In this document: one piece after another, positions 11,527 to 22,600 of the stretch | Layout: the number at the start of each line of letters is the position of its first letter | Position numbering within the stretch: position 1 is the stretch's first letter | Origin: Nautilus pompilius | Taxonomy: Eukaryota; Mollusca; Cephalopoda; Nautilida; Nautilidae | Length of the DNA stretch: 64,000 nucleotides | Assembly (NCBI GenBank): GCA_018389105.1 | Contig: JACATO010001558.1 | Coordinates: 1-64,000 of the forward strand | Reading direction: 5' to 3' | Position numbers and translations under genes: made by a program | Notes under the pieces: generated by a model | What the model saw: the letters and a program-made list of their open reading frames with translations, nothing else | Told to the model about the DNA's origin: nothing | Databases searched by the model: none

Positions 11527-12727
11527 TCACGGACGAGATTCCTCGTCAGCTATGTATTTTTTCGTCTGAGGCTTATCTTTGTAGATTCTCCAGAGTTTTG
11601 AAACGAGATCGGACAGAAGCATTTCGTTAGAATTTTGGCTAACCAATCGCAACACGAATATCCCATCATCTCGGAGATACAGGTCGGCGAACTTCCGGCA
11701 GAGTTTCTTGTCAGAGAGCGAACGGAGGTCGTTCATAATTTTCAAGTACTTTTTAACGTACCGCACCCGGTTCTGTCTGAACACGACCCGGTAGATCCAG
11801 AACACGAAGTTCGCGCTTGTAATTGCCGAAACCATCACGAGCCAGAACCAGATGAAGATAAAAATTTTCTCGTTAAAAAGATTGATGGGAAGCACACACT
11901 GCACCGTGTACCGATGATTGTTCTGTAGCTGTCTCACCTCAAAGTCGCACAGCGTCACCCGTGGAAAGCGAAACGATTCTTTCCACTCGTAATTCTTAGC
12001 TAAATTCTCCATGACCTCGAAACCGTACATGGAAAAGAAGTTATTGCCCAGAAAGGCGTTGAGGATGAAAAACTGCCCGATGACATTGGACAGGTACAGC
12101 ATTTTGATAAACAAGTAAAACCCCGTCAGGTAAGTTCCTTCCCGCTTCCCGCAGAAGAAGCAGCAGAACTTGGAAATCTTCTGCCGCACCCTGACGATGA
12201 TGTTGTAGTGGTACTCCCTGTGCGTTTCCAGCCACCGATCCATGTAGATAGCGATGTGGTTGATCGTTTCATCTCGTTTCTCCGGAGAACCCAGTTGAGT
12301 GGTGGCTGTCAGGTCGACGATCTTCTCCAGACTCACGCCGGAGACTCCGTTAAAAATCCGCCAGATGATACACGGAACTTTGAAAAGCAGTGCCATGAAC
12401 AACAAAATAATGGGCACCCACTGGTAATAGTTGATCTCCTTGGAATCCCGCTTGTGGATCTCCACCGGTATGGTTTCTTCCATGGGGATGTGGTAAGTGT
12501 TGGCTATCCAGCAGTAGTATTTGGTGTAGGCTACGTAGGCTGAGGTGAACTGGGCCGGGCACCAGCATTGGATAGGATCGCCGACATACTGCTTGGTGCT
12601 CACGAAGATGCTGAACAGCGCGAGGACGAGGACGGTGTAAAGGTGATTCATTCTGTCCACCCAGTCATCATCGTTTGTACCCTTGAGACGAGAGTAAGTG
12701 GCAAATCCTCCCAGCAAGGAGTTCAAC
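11527..12727 (-). CDS. Innexin (gap-junction/hemichannel subunit), main coding exon
   Basis: Innexins form invertebrate gap junctions and hemichannels in the plasma membrane. This exon encodes 399 residues after a split first codon, close to the usual family size (about 370-420). Numbering from the TTG codon at 12726: the N-terminal LLGGFATYSRLKGTNDDDW is followed by TM1 (about 28-46); extracellular loop 1 with C54, C56 and C72; the YYQWVP signature at 100-105 opening TM2 (to about 125); a cytoplasmic loop; TM3 (about 201-225); loop 2 with C260 and C277 (FPRVTLCDF and VQCVLPINLFNEK); TM4 (about 286-313); and a cytoplasmic tail ending at TGA (11527-11529). The frame has no interruption. Its 5' edge is a splice acceptor rather than a start: the first in-frame Met is residue 26, too late because it would remove the conserved N-terminus. 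Which innexin paralogue this is cannot be told from sequence alone. C56 is additional to the usual two loop-1 cysteines. Confidence 0.97.
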
Positions 12728-12760
12728 CTGCGAGGAGAAGAGAGAAGACGGGGCTATTGC
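12728..12760 (-). promoter_or_regulatory. 3' splice site (acceptor) of the innexin coding exon
   Basis: Read on the minus strand, a pyrimidine-rich tract (CGTCTTCTCTCTTCTCCTCG) runs into CAG at 12730-12728, immediately before the G of the exon. A branch-point-like TTTAATGC lies about 35 bases upstream of the AG. The exon starts in phase 2, so the codon completed by its first base G needs two bases from an upstream exon. Confidence 0.85.
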
Positions 12761-14468
12761 ATTAAACTATAAGGGGAAGAGGGAATAATAAAGCAAAATT
12801 TTAAAAAAGAGTAAAATTCGCATTTACCGAAATAAGAATTATTTTTTAAAAGTATTGTGGTTGTTTTTTTGTGTGTGGGCGTGTAAAAGCTGCCCTTTTA
12901 GACCGCTCTGGGAATCATTCCGAAAGGTCACGTGACAGAGTTCCGTGCCCTCCCCCCCCACTGGAAGGGGGCGTGGCGGAACTAGACTTTTAGAAGACAT
13001 TTAATACGGCAAAAAAAGAAGCCTCTCGTCTGTTAGTTAGGCAGTGAATCAATAAAGTTGAGTATCGCTGTCTGTACCATAATTGATCGAGTGCAGCCGC
13101 CAGTACTTTCACATCAGCTTGTGTTCTGATCGTAGAATCCTGTCAAGGTGCGTCTAAACGTTATTTAAGAGAGATCCTGTCCGAGCTCTGCCAAGCCCGG
13201 AGTACAAGGCTCGGCTGGCACTTCCAGCAGACTGTTGTTTTAGAAGTGCGACAAATCACATCTTCCAAAAACCCGTGCCGCTGATTTCAAGAGAGAGAGA
13301 ACTCCCGCTTGTGAAACGGCGGGAGGAAGTTGCTTGAAGTAACACGACTGTTCAGCTCCGTCTCGCTGCTGCTCCAAACCTGCCGCCAGAAGAGCGGGAC
13401 GACTACCATGTTGCAGCTGTTGATTGCAGACACGGGTATCAGACGGACGGTTTCTGAGGCTATCTCCGTTCTGCCCCTTTAGATGCCAAGAACAGATGGC
13501 TAATATTTCAAAAGCTTCTTAACTGTTTAGTGTCCCGACACCAAGTCGTTGATACTGTCTGACCAGGGGTTGGTGGGGTTTCGAACCGACTTGCTCCTCT
13601 TTTATACAGCTCGGCTGCAATTGGCGATGGGTTTGTCTGGTTGTTCCAATGTCTCTAGAGGTGTCCAAGTTATCCGATCAGAGGTTTCTGTCAGGAGAGC
13701 GAGTTATTTCAGCCTCCTGAATTACTGAACCAACGCCCTGGTTTGGGAAACTGCCCGCTTCAATGTCCAGAAGAAAAATGAGTGACCTCGATAACGGTCT
13801 AATTTATTTATAAACTCCTGACCGTTCAGCTTTAAAGTTGGTAATTTTCGCTTGCTTGTTCTTAACTTTTTTCTAAACTAAAAAATGTTTTGAGACTGAG
13901 CAATGTTCGTTAGCTAGAGCTTAAAGAACCCAACTCAGTATTCAGAAGACCGACTAGTTCTCTGTTGTGGAGATTTCCCAGGGGAGGGAGGGAGGGAGCC
14001 GGTCATCATGCAGCGGTTTTATGCAAATTAGTTGACATCCTACAGAGATCCCGTGGGGGTACGCAAGTATGTTTACCTTCTTCTCCCGAGACTGCGGCAG
14101 GTTCCCGCTCCAATCGACGAGCCGGCCAAACGTAGAACGCAATGCCCAAGGTCTTGGCCACCCCGCCGTACGCCTGCTGTCTTTTCCAGCGAAAGCGGGT
14201 AGCGACGAGTCGTTCAACGAATTACAGGTTTGTGCGGCTGGGCTAGAAGCGATAAAGCTAATATATCCACAAAGGTTCTCAACTTCTGGCACAACACCGG
14301 TAAGACAGGCGTTCTTTCGCTATACCGCCACCTTGGGCGTTTGGCGCGAATAACGTGGGGGCGAATATTGGTAGAGCTTTTGGTATTTTAACCGGTTCCA
14401 AACTCTGCTGCTACTTCGCGCGTAGATTTAGACAAGACCAGGGATAGACAATACATACATATACTCAC
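12728..14468 (-). other. Candidate 5' intron of the innexin (1,741 bp)
   Basis: If the donor at 14468 is used, this is the intron. It contains a minus-strand B-box-like GGTTCGAAACCCC near 13577-13590, probably a SINE trace, and a G-rich patch near 13979-14000. Minus-strand donor-like sites inside it (for example AAG|GTAAAC near 14078) are alternatives. No other gene is recognised in the stretch. Confidence 0.45.
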
Positions 14469-14500
14469 ATGTCTTTGTTACTGTCTGCTGTCGGGTGAAC
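14469..14500 (-). promoter_or_regulatory. Candidate upstream exon end with split start codon AT|G
   Basis: On the minus strand the sequence reads GACAT|GTGAGTATATG, a near-ideal 5' splice donor at 14468. The two exon bases AT join the G at 12727 to make ATG, giving a protein that begins MLNSLLGGF. That spacing between the start and LLGGF fits molluscan innexins as I recall them. The exon's 5' limit is unknown (the 14500 end given here is nominal) and it would otherwise be untranslated leader. This is inference from consensus and phase; there is no transcript evidence. Confidence 0.4.
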
Positions 14501-15928
14501 CTTCTAGATGTGGAGACTCTGAACTGGTGAGATTGCGGTAACGTCTGGCTGGCGAATCCTTGCAAACTTCATTGAAGCTTTCTTGAGGTGTGGCACGATT
14601 CGGCTTTAAAGGTTCCCTAAGGAAAAACGGGGGGGAGAATAAATCAGGAAACTAAATTTTCTGTAAAAAAAACAAAAACACTGTTAATCATATTCTGTAG
14701 ATTTTACATAGAAATCTCAGCTTAAAATTCTTTTTAAAAAAAAAAAAAAAACAACAACAAACAAACTGATTAATGTTTAGAAGCCGAAATGAAGAACACG
14801 TGGACCTGTTCGATAAATGATCAATGGAGTCCTCGAGCTGGAAAATGAAATCTATTATCTGACGTGAAATGTACATTGGAGTATCACCTCGGAATGTGAC
14901 GCAACATCCAGACAAATGCAAATCCAAGCCGAGTTATCGCTTACCGCACCGGACCATTATAACGAGTTCAAACAGGACTCACACTCGGTGTGCACTTGGA
15001 AACCCACCAAAAAAATAACCGTCACGACAGATGTTTTATGCATTACTGCATCTTAATAACATTCTGCGCAAATGTAGAAACCATTGTTAGCCCCCCCCAC
15101 ACACACCTAAAGAAAAATCCGCAATTTCCCGCGGGCGATTGTTTGGTAGCGGTTTTTAAATGCAGCGCACGTGTTTTTTAAATGCGAATCGTCGGCTTAA
15201 TCTCGTGTGAAAGTTTCATATGTGGGCACACAACAAGAAGATTGCGTATTGGGAGTGAGGTCCGTGCGAGACCATAAAAAGGGCCTTCGCTATTGCAATC
15301 GCTTCGGGCTGCGATCCCAGAGCAGCGATGCAGCGGAACAGAATGAAAGATAATCTGGGGATTCAGGGAAGTATTACGTCAGTTGCGCTGAAAGATATAC
15401 GAAGAGAAACAAAACAGAAAATGCGTCCACCATATTGTCTGCTAGGACGGATGGAGGTTACAGACAACAGGCCCAGTCCATTTAGTATAATGCCTTGCCA
15501 TAAGAAGAATATAGATTTAAGAGATCCTTCTTGGCTGACAGTGAACAGAATATCGCATTTAAAGACTTGATAAAGAGAGAATAAAATCCATCTTCACGTG
15601 GTATTTGCTAATAAAAGTGAATGGTGGGATACATTACAATTATTGGCACATTTGAAGACGTATTATTCCCAGTCCCCAGTATGAGCAGACAGTGGCGAGA
15701 CTAGGATTTGGTGGTGTACAACTTCAACATCACCAGATGCCTGAGAAAATGGTGCTGGGTACCATATACAAGAACCATTTTTACGATACAAGACCTCTGA
15801 AGGTTTTGGCATCACTGAGACATATACTGCGTTCACAGCCATTTCTTCTTATAGTAGGTATAAGTCTCTCTCGTTCAGGGGACAAACATATACGACAACA
15901 CGGTCTTTTGTTTGATAATTTGTTTTGG
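14501..15928. other. Spacer, possible innexin leader or promoter area
   Basis: No gene is recognised. There is an A-run at 14735-14750 and a C-run at 15092-15099. If the split-start model is right, the innexin promoter lies here or further right, but I cannot identify a TATA box or initiator with confidence. A small 80-codon plus frame (15328-15570) is unassigned. Confidence 0.3.
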
Positions 15929-16030
15929 AGGCGGGTGGCCGAGTGTGCAGCCTACCGGTTCAGAGAGGGGGCCCCAGTTCTATCACTGGGTTCGGCGAAC
16001 CATTCTCCTGGTTACTTCTCGCTCTTCAGT
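15929..16030 (+). mobile_element. tRNA-derived SINE head (Leu/Ser-like A box)
   Basis: TGGCCGAGTGTG at 15938-15949 matches the A box found in Leu/Ser-type tRNAs. A B-box-like CAGTTCTATCACT follows near 15974-15986 but is diverged. The sequence does not fold convincingly into a full cloverleaf, so a SINE or tRNA pseudogene is favoured over a working tRNA. Confidence 0.5.
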
Positions 16031-16449
16031 CGCAGCGAGTTTCTTCCCACAATCAGACAGTAGTTTTTTTCAGTAAAAGGAGATTATATATTTCCAGGTA
16101 AAATATGGACTGGAATGGAGACATCTGTAAGCGGTAACCCATGTCACTACCAGCCTCACCAGGTATTTTACAGTTGTCGACAATAAAGAACGAAAAATAT
16201 TCATTGTAGTGCTCCATTGAAACAAATATGGAAGTCCATCCTATCTTAGACAGTGAAATTAAGCAAAGTCCATCTTTACCAACGTTTACTGATAATGATG
16301 GGCTTTACACGATATTCACTGAGGCATTTAGGTGAAAATATATAAAGACCCGTATCTGTAAATGGCGCTCACAGATACTCTTTGCCGATTTTTACATCCG
16401 TAAATATGGCTTCACCGGAAACATCTCCTTTAAACCTATTTTGTAAAAT
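16031..16449. other. Spacer, nothing recognised
   Basis: AT-rich sequence with no open frame of note. Short repeated phrases (GTAAAATATGG near 16099; GTAAATATGG near 16398) may be traces of old repeats. Confidence 0.3.
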
Positions 16450-16463
16450 GAGAGAGATGATGA

Positions 16464-16500
<37 letters not shown>

Positions 16501-16600
16501 GATGACGTCGGTACTAGAGAGAGAGATGACGATCGGTACTAGAGAGAGAGAGATGACGTCGGTACTAGAAGAGAGAGAGAGAGGTGTGTGTGTGGTGTGT
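16450..16600. repeat. Purine-rich minisatellite related to the 50-kb array
   Basis: A (GA)n tract is followed by three units of the form GATGACG(TC/A)TCGGTACTAGAGAGAGA (near 16499-16575), then more GA and GT. The unit resembles the reverse complement of the 49995-50731 unit, GATGATGTTAGTACAGATGA followed by GAGAGA: the same order of GAT repeats, a central GTAC and a GA tail. Confidence 0.8.
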
Positions 16601-16915
16601 CACCGGATAAACGAGCAAAGACGCTCCCAAATGAACTTAGCTTTTCTAAAATATTTTTTTGTTTTGTCTTCATACTCTTACCAGATTCATCAACCGTATA
16701 GCAACGAATGGCGGGTGTCACGTTCCATAGAGTTTTGGCCGAAACTCTTTACCGGCTACGATGCATTTCACACATTTGGAATGTTTTTTTTCTCACGCGA
16801 TACCATCATCCGGAGTATCTCCAGGGAGAAAATGGTCGCGGCTTAAGACGGAACTGCGGCCAACCACGTGTTGAGTGGCGACGTCTCACGGGCCTGCGGG
16901 TAATAAACGCTTGGG

Positions 16916-16917
<2 letters not shown>

Positions 16918-16968
<51 letters not shown>
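16918..16968. repeat. (GT)n microsatellite
   Basis: About 25 uninterrupted GT units. The VCVCVC open frames across it are artefacts of the repeat. Confidence 0.97.
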
Positions 16969-16969
<1 letters not shown>

Positions 16970-19615
16970 TAATGCGTTGTCAGTGCTACAGATTTTTCCG
17001 AACTGCCAATGCGATCTGAACGCCGTGAGTCGTGTCCATCACTTTCCTTACCAAATTACTACAGCTTCTTGAAGATGTCACCAGTATCTTGCCAAAAAAA
17101 TGATGCAGGTGTTCGCTATTATTTTCACGGTTACCGCGAGGAGTTTCGCTAGGAAAAATGCAAAAGAGTTGGGTATGATTGGCTAAATGTTGCTACAGAC
17201 TACAGCAGCAGGTCAGACTGTTTAGAGAAAGCACCGAGATTCTGAATATCGCCAGTTTGGTTGCTCGAACTTCACTCTTGCTTCTATTCCTTTAAATACA
17301 TACACGGATGGCATCGCTAACTGGAGTCCATACAAATATTACGAAATACTGATAATGCTAAGCATAATGCGGCAGGATTTATAATAGCGATGAAGTTGAG
17401 GTTATCTGAAGCCGATTTTAAATCGCTAAAAAAAAAAAGAAGACTGATCAAACAAATGGTTAATTCAGTTCGATTTTCTCCAAGTGCGAATGTCTTAGCC
17501 TTAGAGTCATCTGAAGTAAACCAGTCGTATACACGACCTGGTATGCTGGTGGAAAAACTTCGGCATTTCCGGTCTGCTACGCATAAATCACTAGTCTGAC
17601 GTGTGGATTACGCGGTTCGGACGAGATAATCCAGATTGTGTCAGTAGTGTAGACAGGGTTAAAACGATCGAAGATGATTTTACAAGAATTATTAGTGACA
17701 GGCGCGATCTCAGCTACGAAGAAAGACCAAAGTCTTCGGTTAACCTACTTTGGCCTTCAGACGTGCTTTGTATTAGGTTTGACGCATAGATTCCTTGCAA
17801 TTACCGACACCATCACATCTCACCAGGGGGTCATAAATATAAGATATATATATTTTTTTTCATTAGACGTTAGAAAGGGTTCTAGTAACCGTGCAGTATC
17901 AGGCTGGAACGATTTTCCAAGCAGGGTAGTAGAAGCGAAGAGTAAGCGTTGTCTAAAACTGACAAAGAAGCGCGAGGGGCCCATAATTGTGGGCACACTA
18001 CTGAAATAATCCATTGCGAATGGAGTTATGGATATACCAGCGAGCGTGTGACAGAAAATAATATCGGCAAACGTATTACTCCTGCCGGCACCTCGCTACC
18101 CGCGAGAGATCCGTTTCCAGAAACGGTCTCGAATAGCAGATTTTGCGGATAGCACCATGACCCTCGCATGCGTACCAAAGATGCGCTTTTTGGAGCTGAA
18201 TACTGCACTAAAATCCATTAATAAGCGCCCCCACACACACTACACAAAGCAGGAAGATCAGAAAAACAAAAGATATTATAACAGCAAACATACATATCTT
18301 GATAGATACATGACATAACATGGTCGAAATGTGTACAAATCTGGCACGGGGCGAGGTGATGCGGATGCTTACTGGGTCGTGAGACGGAGAAAAGACGCTG
18401 CGTGCACTTACTGCTACTTTCCACGGAGGAGCAAAGAGGGCTTAAAGATGCTCGGATCGACATCCTTACTACGTGGATTCGCGAATCCGTGGATAACAAG
18501 GGAGAGGGGGGGATGTACAATAAATTTGCTCTAACTTTGCTTGAACCTCATAAAAGATATCCTTCTTTCTATATCTATTAGTTACTCCACAATTATTACG
18601 GCAGCTGGTGTAGCAACAGATGTTTATATGTACAGAGAGAAATCAGTTTCTTCTTATTTTCTGCCAATGAGAATCAGCTGAATGTCGAAAGTCCAGTTCC
18701 TGAATCAGAGCAAAATGTCGGAAACATTATATTTTAAGTAGAAAAATGAGTTATGGTCTGATTCCTTGTCTTTAAAGTATACGAACACTGCAAAATTTCT
18801 CAGATTATTATATATCGTCCTTAGTTAACATTTAATTACTTAGTTCGTCCTTCATGTAAACTGTGCCAACTTACTCAGTGTTTGTGCGAATCTAACACAC
18901 TCCAGTGTTGTAGAGGCGTGCGATGTACCCCTGAATAAACACGGGTTCTTGTAAATTCCGGAAGTGATGGATCTTCAGAAAACAATCAAATGACATGCAA
19001 ATAATGACGTGGTTTAGTCTTGTCTCTTCTTGTCGAATCCTGGCCCTGACTTTCGGGGTGTAGAGGACAGCACGCAGCCAGTGGGGAATCAGATTCCCCA
19101 ACTAGGCGGGTCACCCGGGCACGAAAGGGTTACCCACCGAACTTCCCCTGGAAACCCCCCCAAACATAAATTCCTGTTTTCAGATGTGAGAGAAAATGCA
19201 CGCGGCCAGTTGGTGAAGAAGAAACCACGTCAAGGAGATATGCCAAACCGAACAGGTCCTGACCAATATCTGAACTAGGGGAAGGGTTAGGGTTAGCCGA
19301 GGTAGGACAAGGATCTACCTCCCAACCACTCTTAAAAACAGTTATCATAGCGTAACTTATAGAAACTTCCGCAGTCAACAATTAAGCGCGCTAATAAAGA
19401 CTTGCCTACATGAGAGAAACATAATGAACAAACATGGAAGTACATTATGTATTTATATATAATTATTAATTTTTTCCCGATTTTTGAAACTACGAAGGAC
19501 ACGTGCAAATTTCGAAGATTGATACGCAGCCATTCCAAGGCGTCTGCTCTGACATCCTCAGTTTGTGGTCCAAAAAGACGGGAACCACACGGCGACGAAT
19601 CTGGCCATAGGGGCG

Positions 19616-19621
<6 letters not shown>
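16969..19621. other. Spacer, no gene recognised
   Basis: Several frames of 60-111 codons are open on both strands (for example 17390-17599 and 17674-18009 plus; 18218-18520 minus). They overlap one another and show no motif. A perfect short palindrome, TGGGGAATCAGATTCCCCA, lies at 19082-19100. Two GGGTTA units occur near 19284, too few to be telomeric. Confidence 0.35.

Positions 19622-19681
<60 letters not shown>
19622..19681. repeat. (TG)n microsatellite
   Basis: Thirty uninterrupted TG units, the longest such tract in the window. Confidence 0.97.
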
Positions 19682-19682
<1 letters not shown>

Positions 19683-22600
19683 TTGCTTTCTGCATAGAAA
19701 GCTGAAAAAAGTTAAGAAATCTTGGTGTTGTTTTTTTAATAGACAAATGAGTCTAATAACCAATGTTTTTGATCTTCAGGCAAGCTAGATGATTAAAAAA
19801 TGCATTTTAAATTAACTTATTAAATAGAAAGGGGCTGCATTGCGGGTACTCAAACAATCTATTGGTAGGCTTTCCCGTCTCGTCCTCTGAACCAAACAGA
19901 TATTGATGTTTGAATTAATGATTTCTCATTTAAAATAAGAAAAAAAATTTTTTCGGATTATAACATTTACTATACAAATAATTTTTTTCCTCTAATCGTT
20001 CACTTATTTATTTTTGAACTAATCAAGATGAAATATTTCCAAAAAACTAATCCATCATTTACGTTCTACAACGTAAACCAGCCACGTGTATGGCAGTAAG
20101 AACGTCCACGTGTATACCGAGATACTTGAAATGCACTTGTAAGTATAGTTAGGTATCGATGTTGAGTTATTCCATTATACACGTGACAACCAACAACCGG
20201 CAGTTCTTCCGGAAACGGAGAACGGTGTATATCGACAGTAATGACACAAAAGCTGGATATCCCTTATTTACAACTGGTTGTGTCCACAAAGGGAAGCAAG
20301 GCACGCACGGATGCAGGGTTTACGGTAAGAACTGCTGGCACAGAGGTATCGCTTGAGCTGCTCATCACGTGCCACCTCTGTCGGCGCGCGGTGGTCTCTC
20401 CTGACGGTTACTCTCGTTAAGATCAGCCTTTATAGTGACCACACAAATCGAGATTGAATCTGGAATCAATGGCGGCCCGCGCCGATATCGGATTTCTCTC
20501 AAGAATGCAATTCTGACCCCCTCCCTCGTACAAAATTTGTTGCACCCATTCAAAAAAGTTACTCTAAAACCGGATTCATTAAGCCACTCCTCAACCATCG
20601 AGATCTCCCTGGATTCCCATGACGCTATTTGTTGGCGGTGATTGTCGAATCGTTTTGAAAGATGCTGCGAATAACGATTCAGCCCCTGAAGACTGAAGCG
20701 ACCAAATCCTTACGTTCAAAATTCCGTCCGCTGCCTCCTTTCGTGGTAGACATTTTAACGATAGAGGGTTTAAGGGCGACTTGTCTTGTTGCAATGACAA
20801 AACCAGGCCTATCAATCGATGCTCAAATGGTATAGCGAGATGCTTCTCAATTGCATGGAACTTTTCCTTTGTCAAGAACCCCATCTTTTCTGATTAAAGG
20901 TCCAACCTGAAAACAATTAAAAACAGCCTCCATATGCCGTCATCTTCTACGCTTAACCAAATGCATAGCGCGAATCTCAGTGAATCTTTCACCAGCTTTC
21001 TTCTCTGAGGTGAAGATTCCAAACTAGTTCTCGTACTATTGTCGACTTGTGTTATCTTGACGCTCCCCTCGACAAATCCAGTTACCTTTTTTTCCCATAT
21101 TCCATCCCTGAATTAGGGGCTTGCGAGTAGCTTCCCCACCACCAAGTATTTCTCGAATGCCTCGACTGCGGTCGATTAATAATTTTCTGCTAGTGCCCTG
21201 ACATCTTTACTCGTCATCTTCCTTTTTATGGTGGATGTTCCCGTAGCCGTTTTCTTATCGACTATCTTGCAAGCTCCGCCCTGAGAAGTTCCTACTCTCC
21301 GAGCTGTTGAGAATCACCGGTTTTCACTGAGTGCGATAACGGAATCCCATACAATCTCTTCCCCCTAGAGCCATTTTTCTTGGACAAAAACAACGAGATT
21401 TTGTACTGCTACATGTGGATGCTTGCTCGATTAACCCTCTAAACTATTCTTTGCAAAAAAAAGCAATCTAATGACTTTGTGTGATTAAATAATAACCATC
21501 TCATTGCGTTGTAATACGTCTTGTCATGTAAACAGCCATATTGATAATGTACATGTTTGTACATAACATACATTGATTACATATTATGCATGTAATATTT
21601 TGTTGGCATGTCCAGAACTACTATGAGCGCTTATATATGTTTTTAAAAGAAATTCATTCACTTCAGAGCCTGTTAACAAGATGCTGCCAGCCAGCATTTA
21701 CATCACGGACCAGCTACACGATGTTATTGCCCTCGTCTCTGCCGACTAGCGTTATATTCGAAACGACGACGACAACAACAACATTTCCTCGCGAATAATT
21801 GCAACTAGTAGGTGGAAATATTGATCGGCCAGCTTCGAGGTTAGGATGCCAGAACGTAAACAGCGCAGACAGCGGTCGTGGAGTTACAGCCGAGCCGTCG
21901 ATGGTGCGTGGACGACGGGCCGAGCTGCAGTCTGAAGCGCGAATGAAGCGAGGCCGGAAGCCGGAAGTGATACGGTGGTGGTGGTCAGCTGACAGACAGA
22001 CAGACCCCCGTCTAAAACTCGGGTCGCCGCATTCCGTTGCGGAATCTCGATGCCATCACGTCGAGGCCCAGAAGTTTCTGACTCAGCAGCTAGCTAGCTG
22101 CTGCTGCCGCTGCTGTTTGCTCCGCAGTCATCTCCGTAGTCACCCGAAACGAATCAATAACTTTGAAGATAAAAGTGTTGAGATGAAGTCGAATTAAAAA
22201 AACTCTGCAATTGGCAAAACCTTTTAATACAAAAAAACCCCTAATAATTCTAGAAGGGGGTGGTTAAAAAACAAACCTGGATATATGTATCCAATGTGAA
22301 AAAAGTAAAAATTCTTTTCATATTAAATCTTTGTGATCTCTGATCAGTCAAAAAAAACCCAAAAAACTCTTTACTTCCATATATTAGATACGTTCACTTT
22401 ATTTATCATTTACAAAGTAACGGATAATAATTAAGCTACGCACACCACGTGTTTAATTTGTTACACCGTATAAATGTTATTATCTATGGAGTGGGCTAAT
22501 ATATCGTCTTTGTCGTCTATTTTCAAGTAGTAAAAATATATTGTCAATGCAGCACCACTATCGATTTTCGTAATTCTCGTGCTGATTGCGGACATTTAAT

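Noticed and set aside
11635-12543. Plus-strand frames across the innexin (97 and 111 codons)
   Set aside because: Shadows of the conserved minus-strand coding exon.
14938-14966. Alternative innexin first exon with ATGGTCCGGTGCG|GTAAGC
   Set aside because: The strong donor there leaves one base, which with the acceptor exon gives an immediate in-frame stop (GGT TGA). A weaker GTGCGG donor would fit phase but not consensus.
16708-17072. VCVCVCVC-containing frames, also at 19447-19788
   Set aside because: Translations of (GT)n microsatellites.
19280-19300. Telomere-like GGGTTA repeat (also CTAACCCTAAC at 51191-51201)
   Set aside because: Only two units at each place, too few to indicate telomeric or interstitial telomere sequence.
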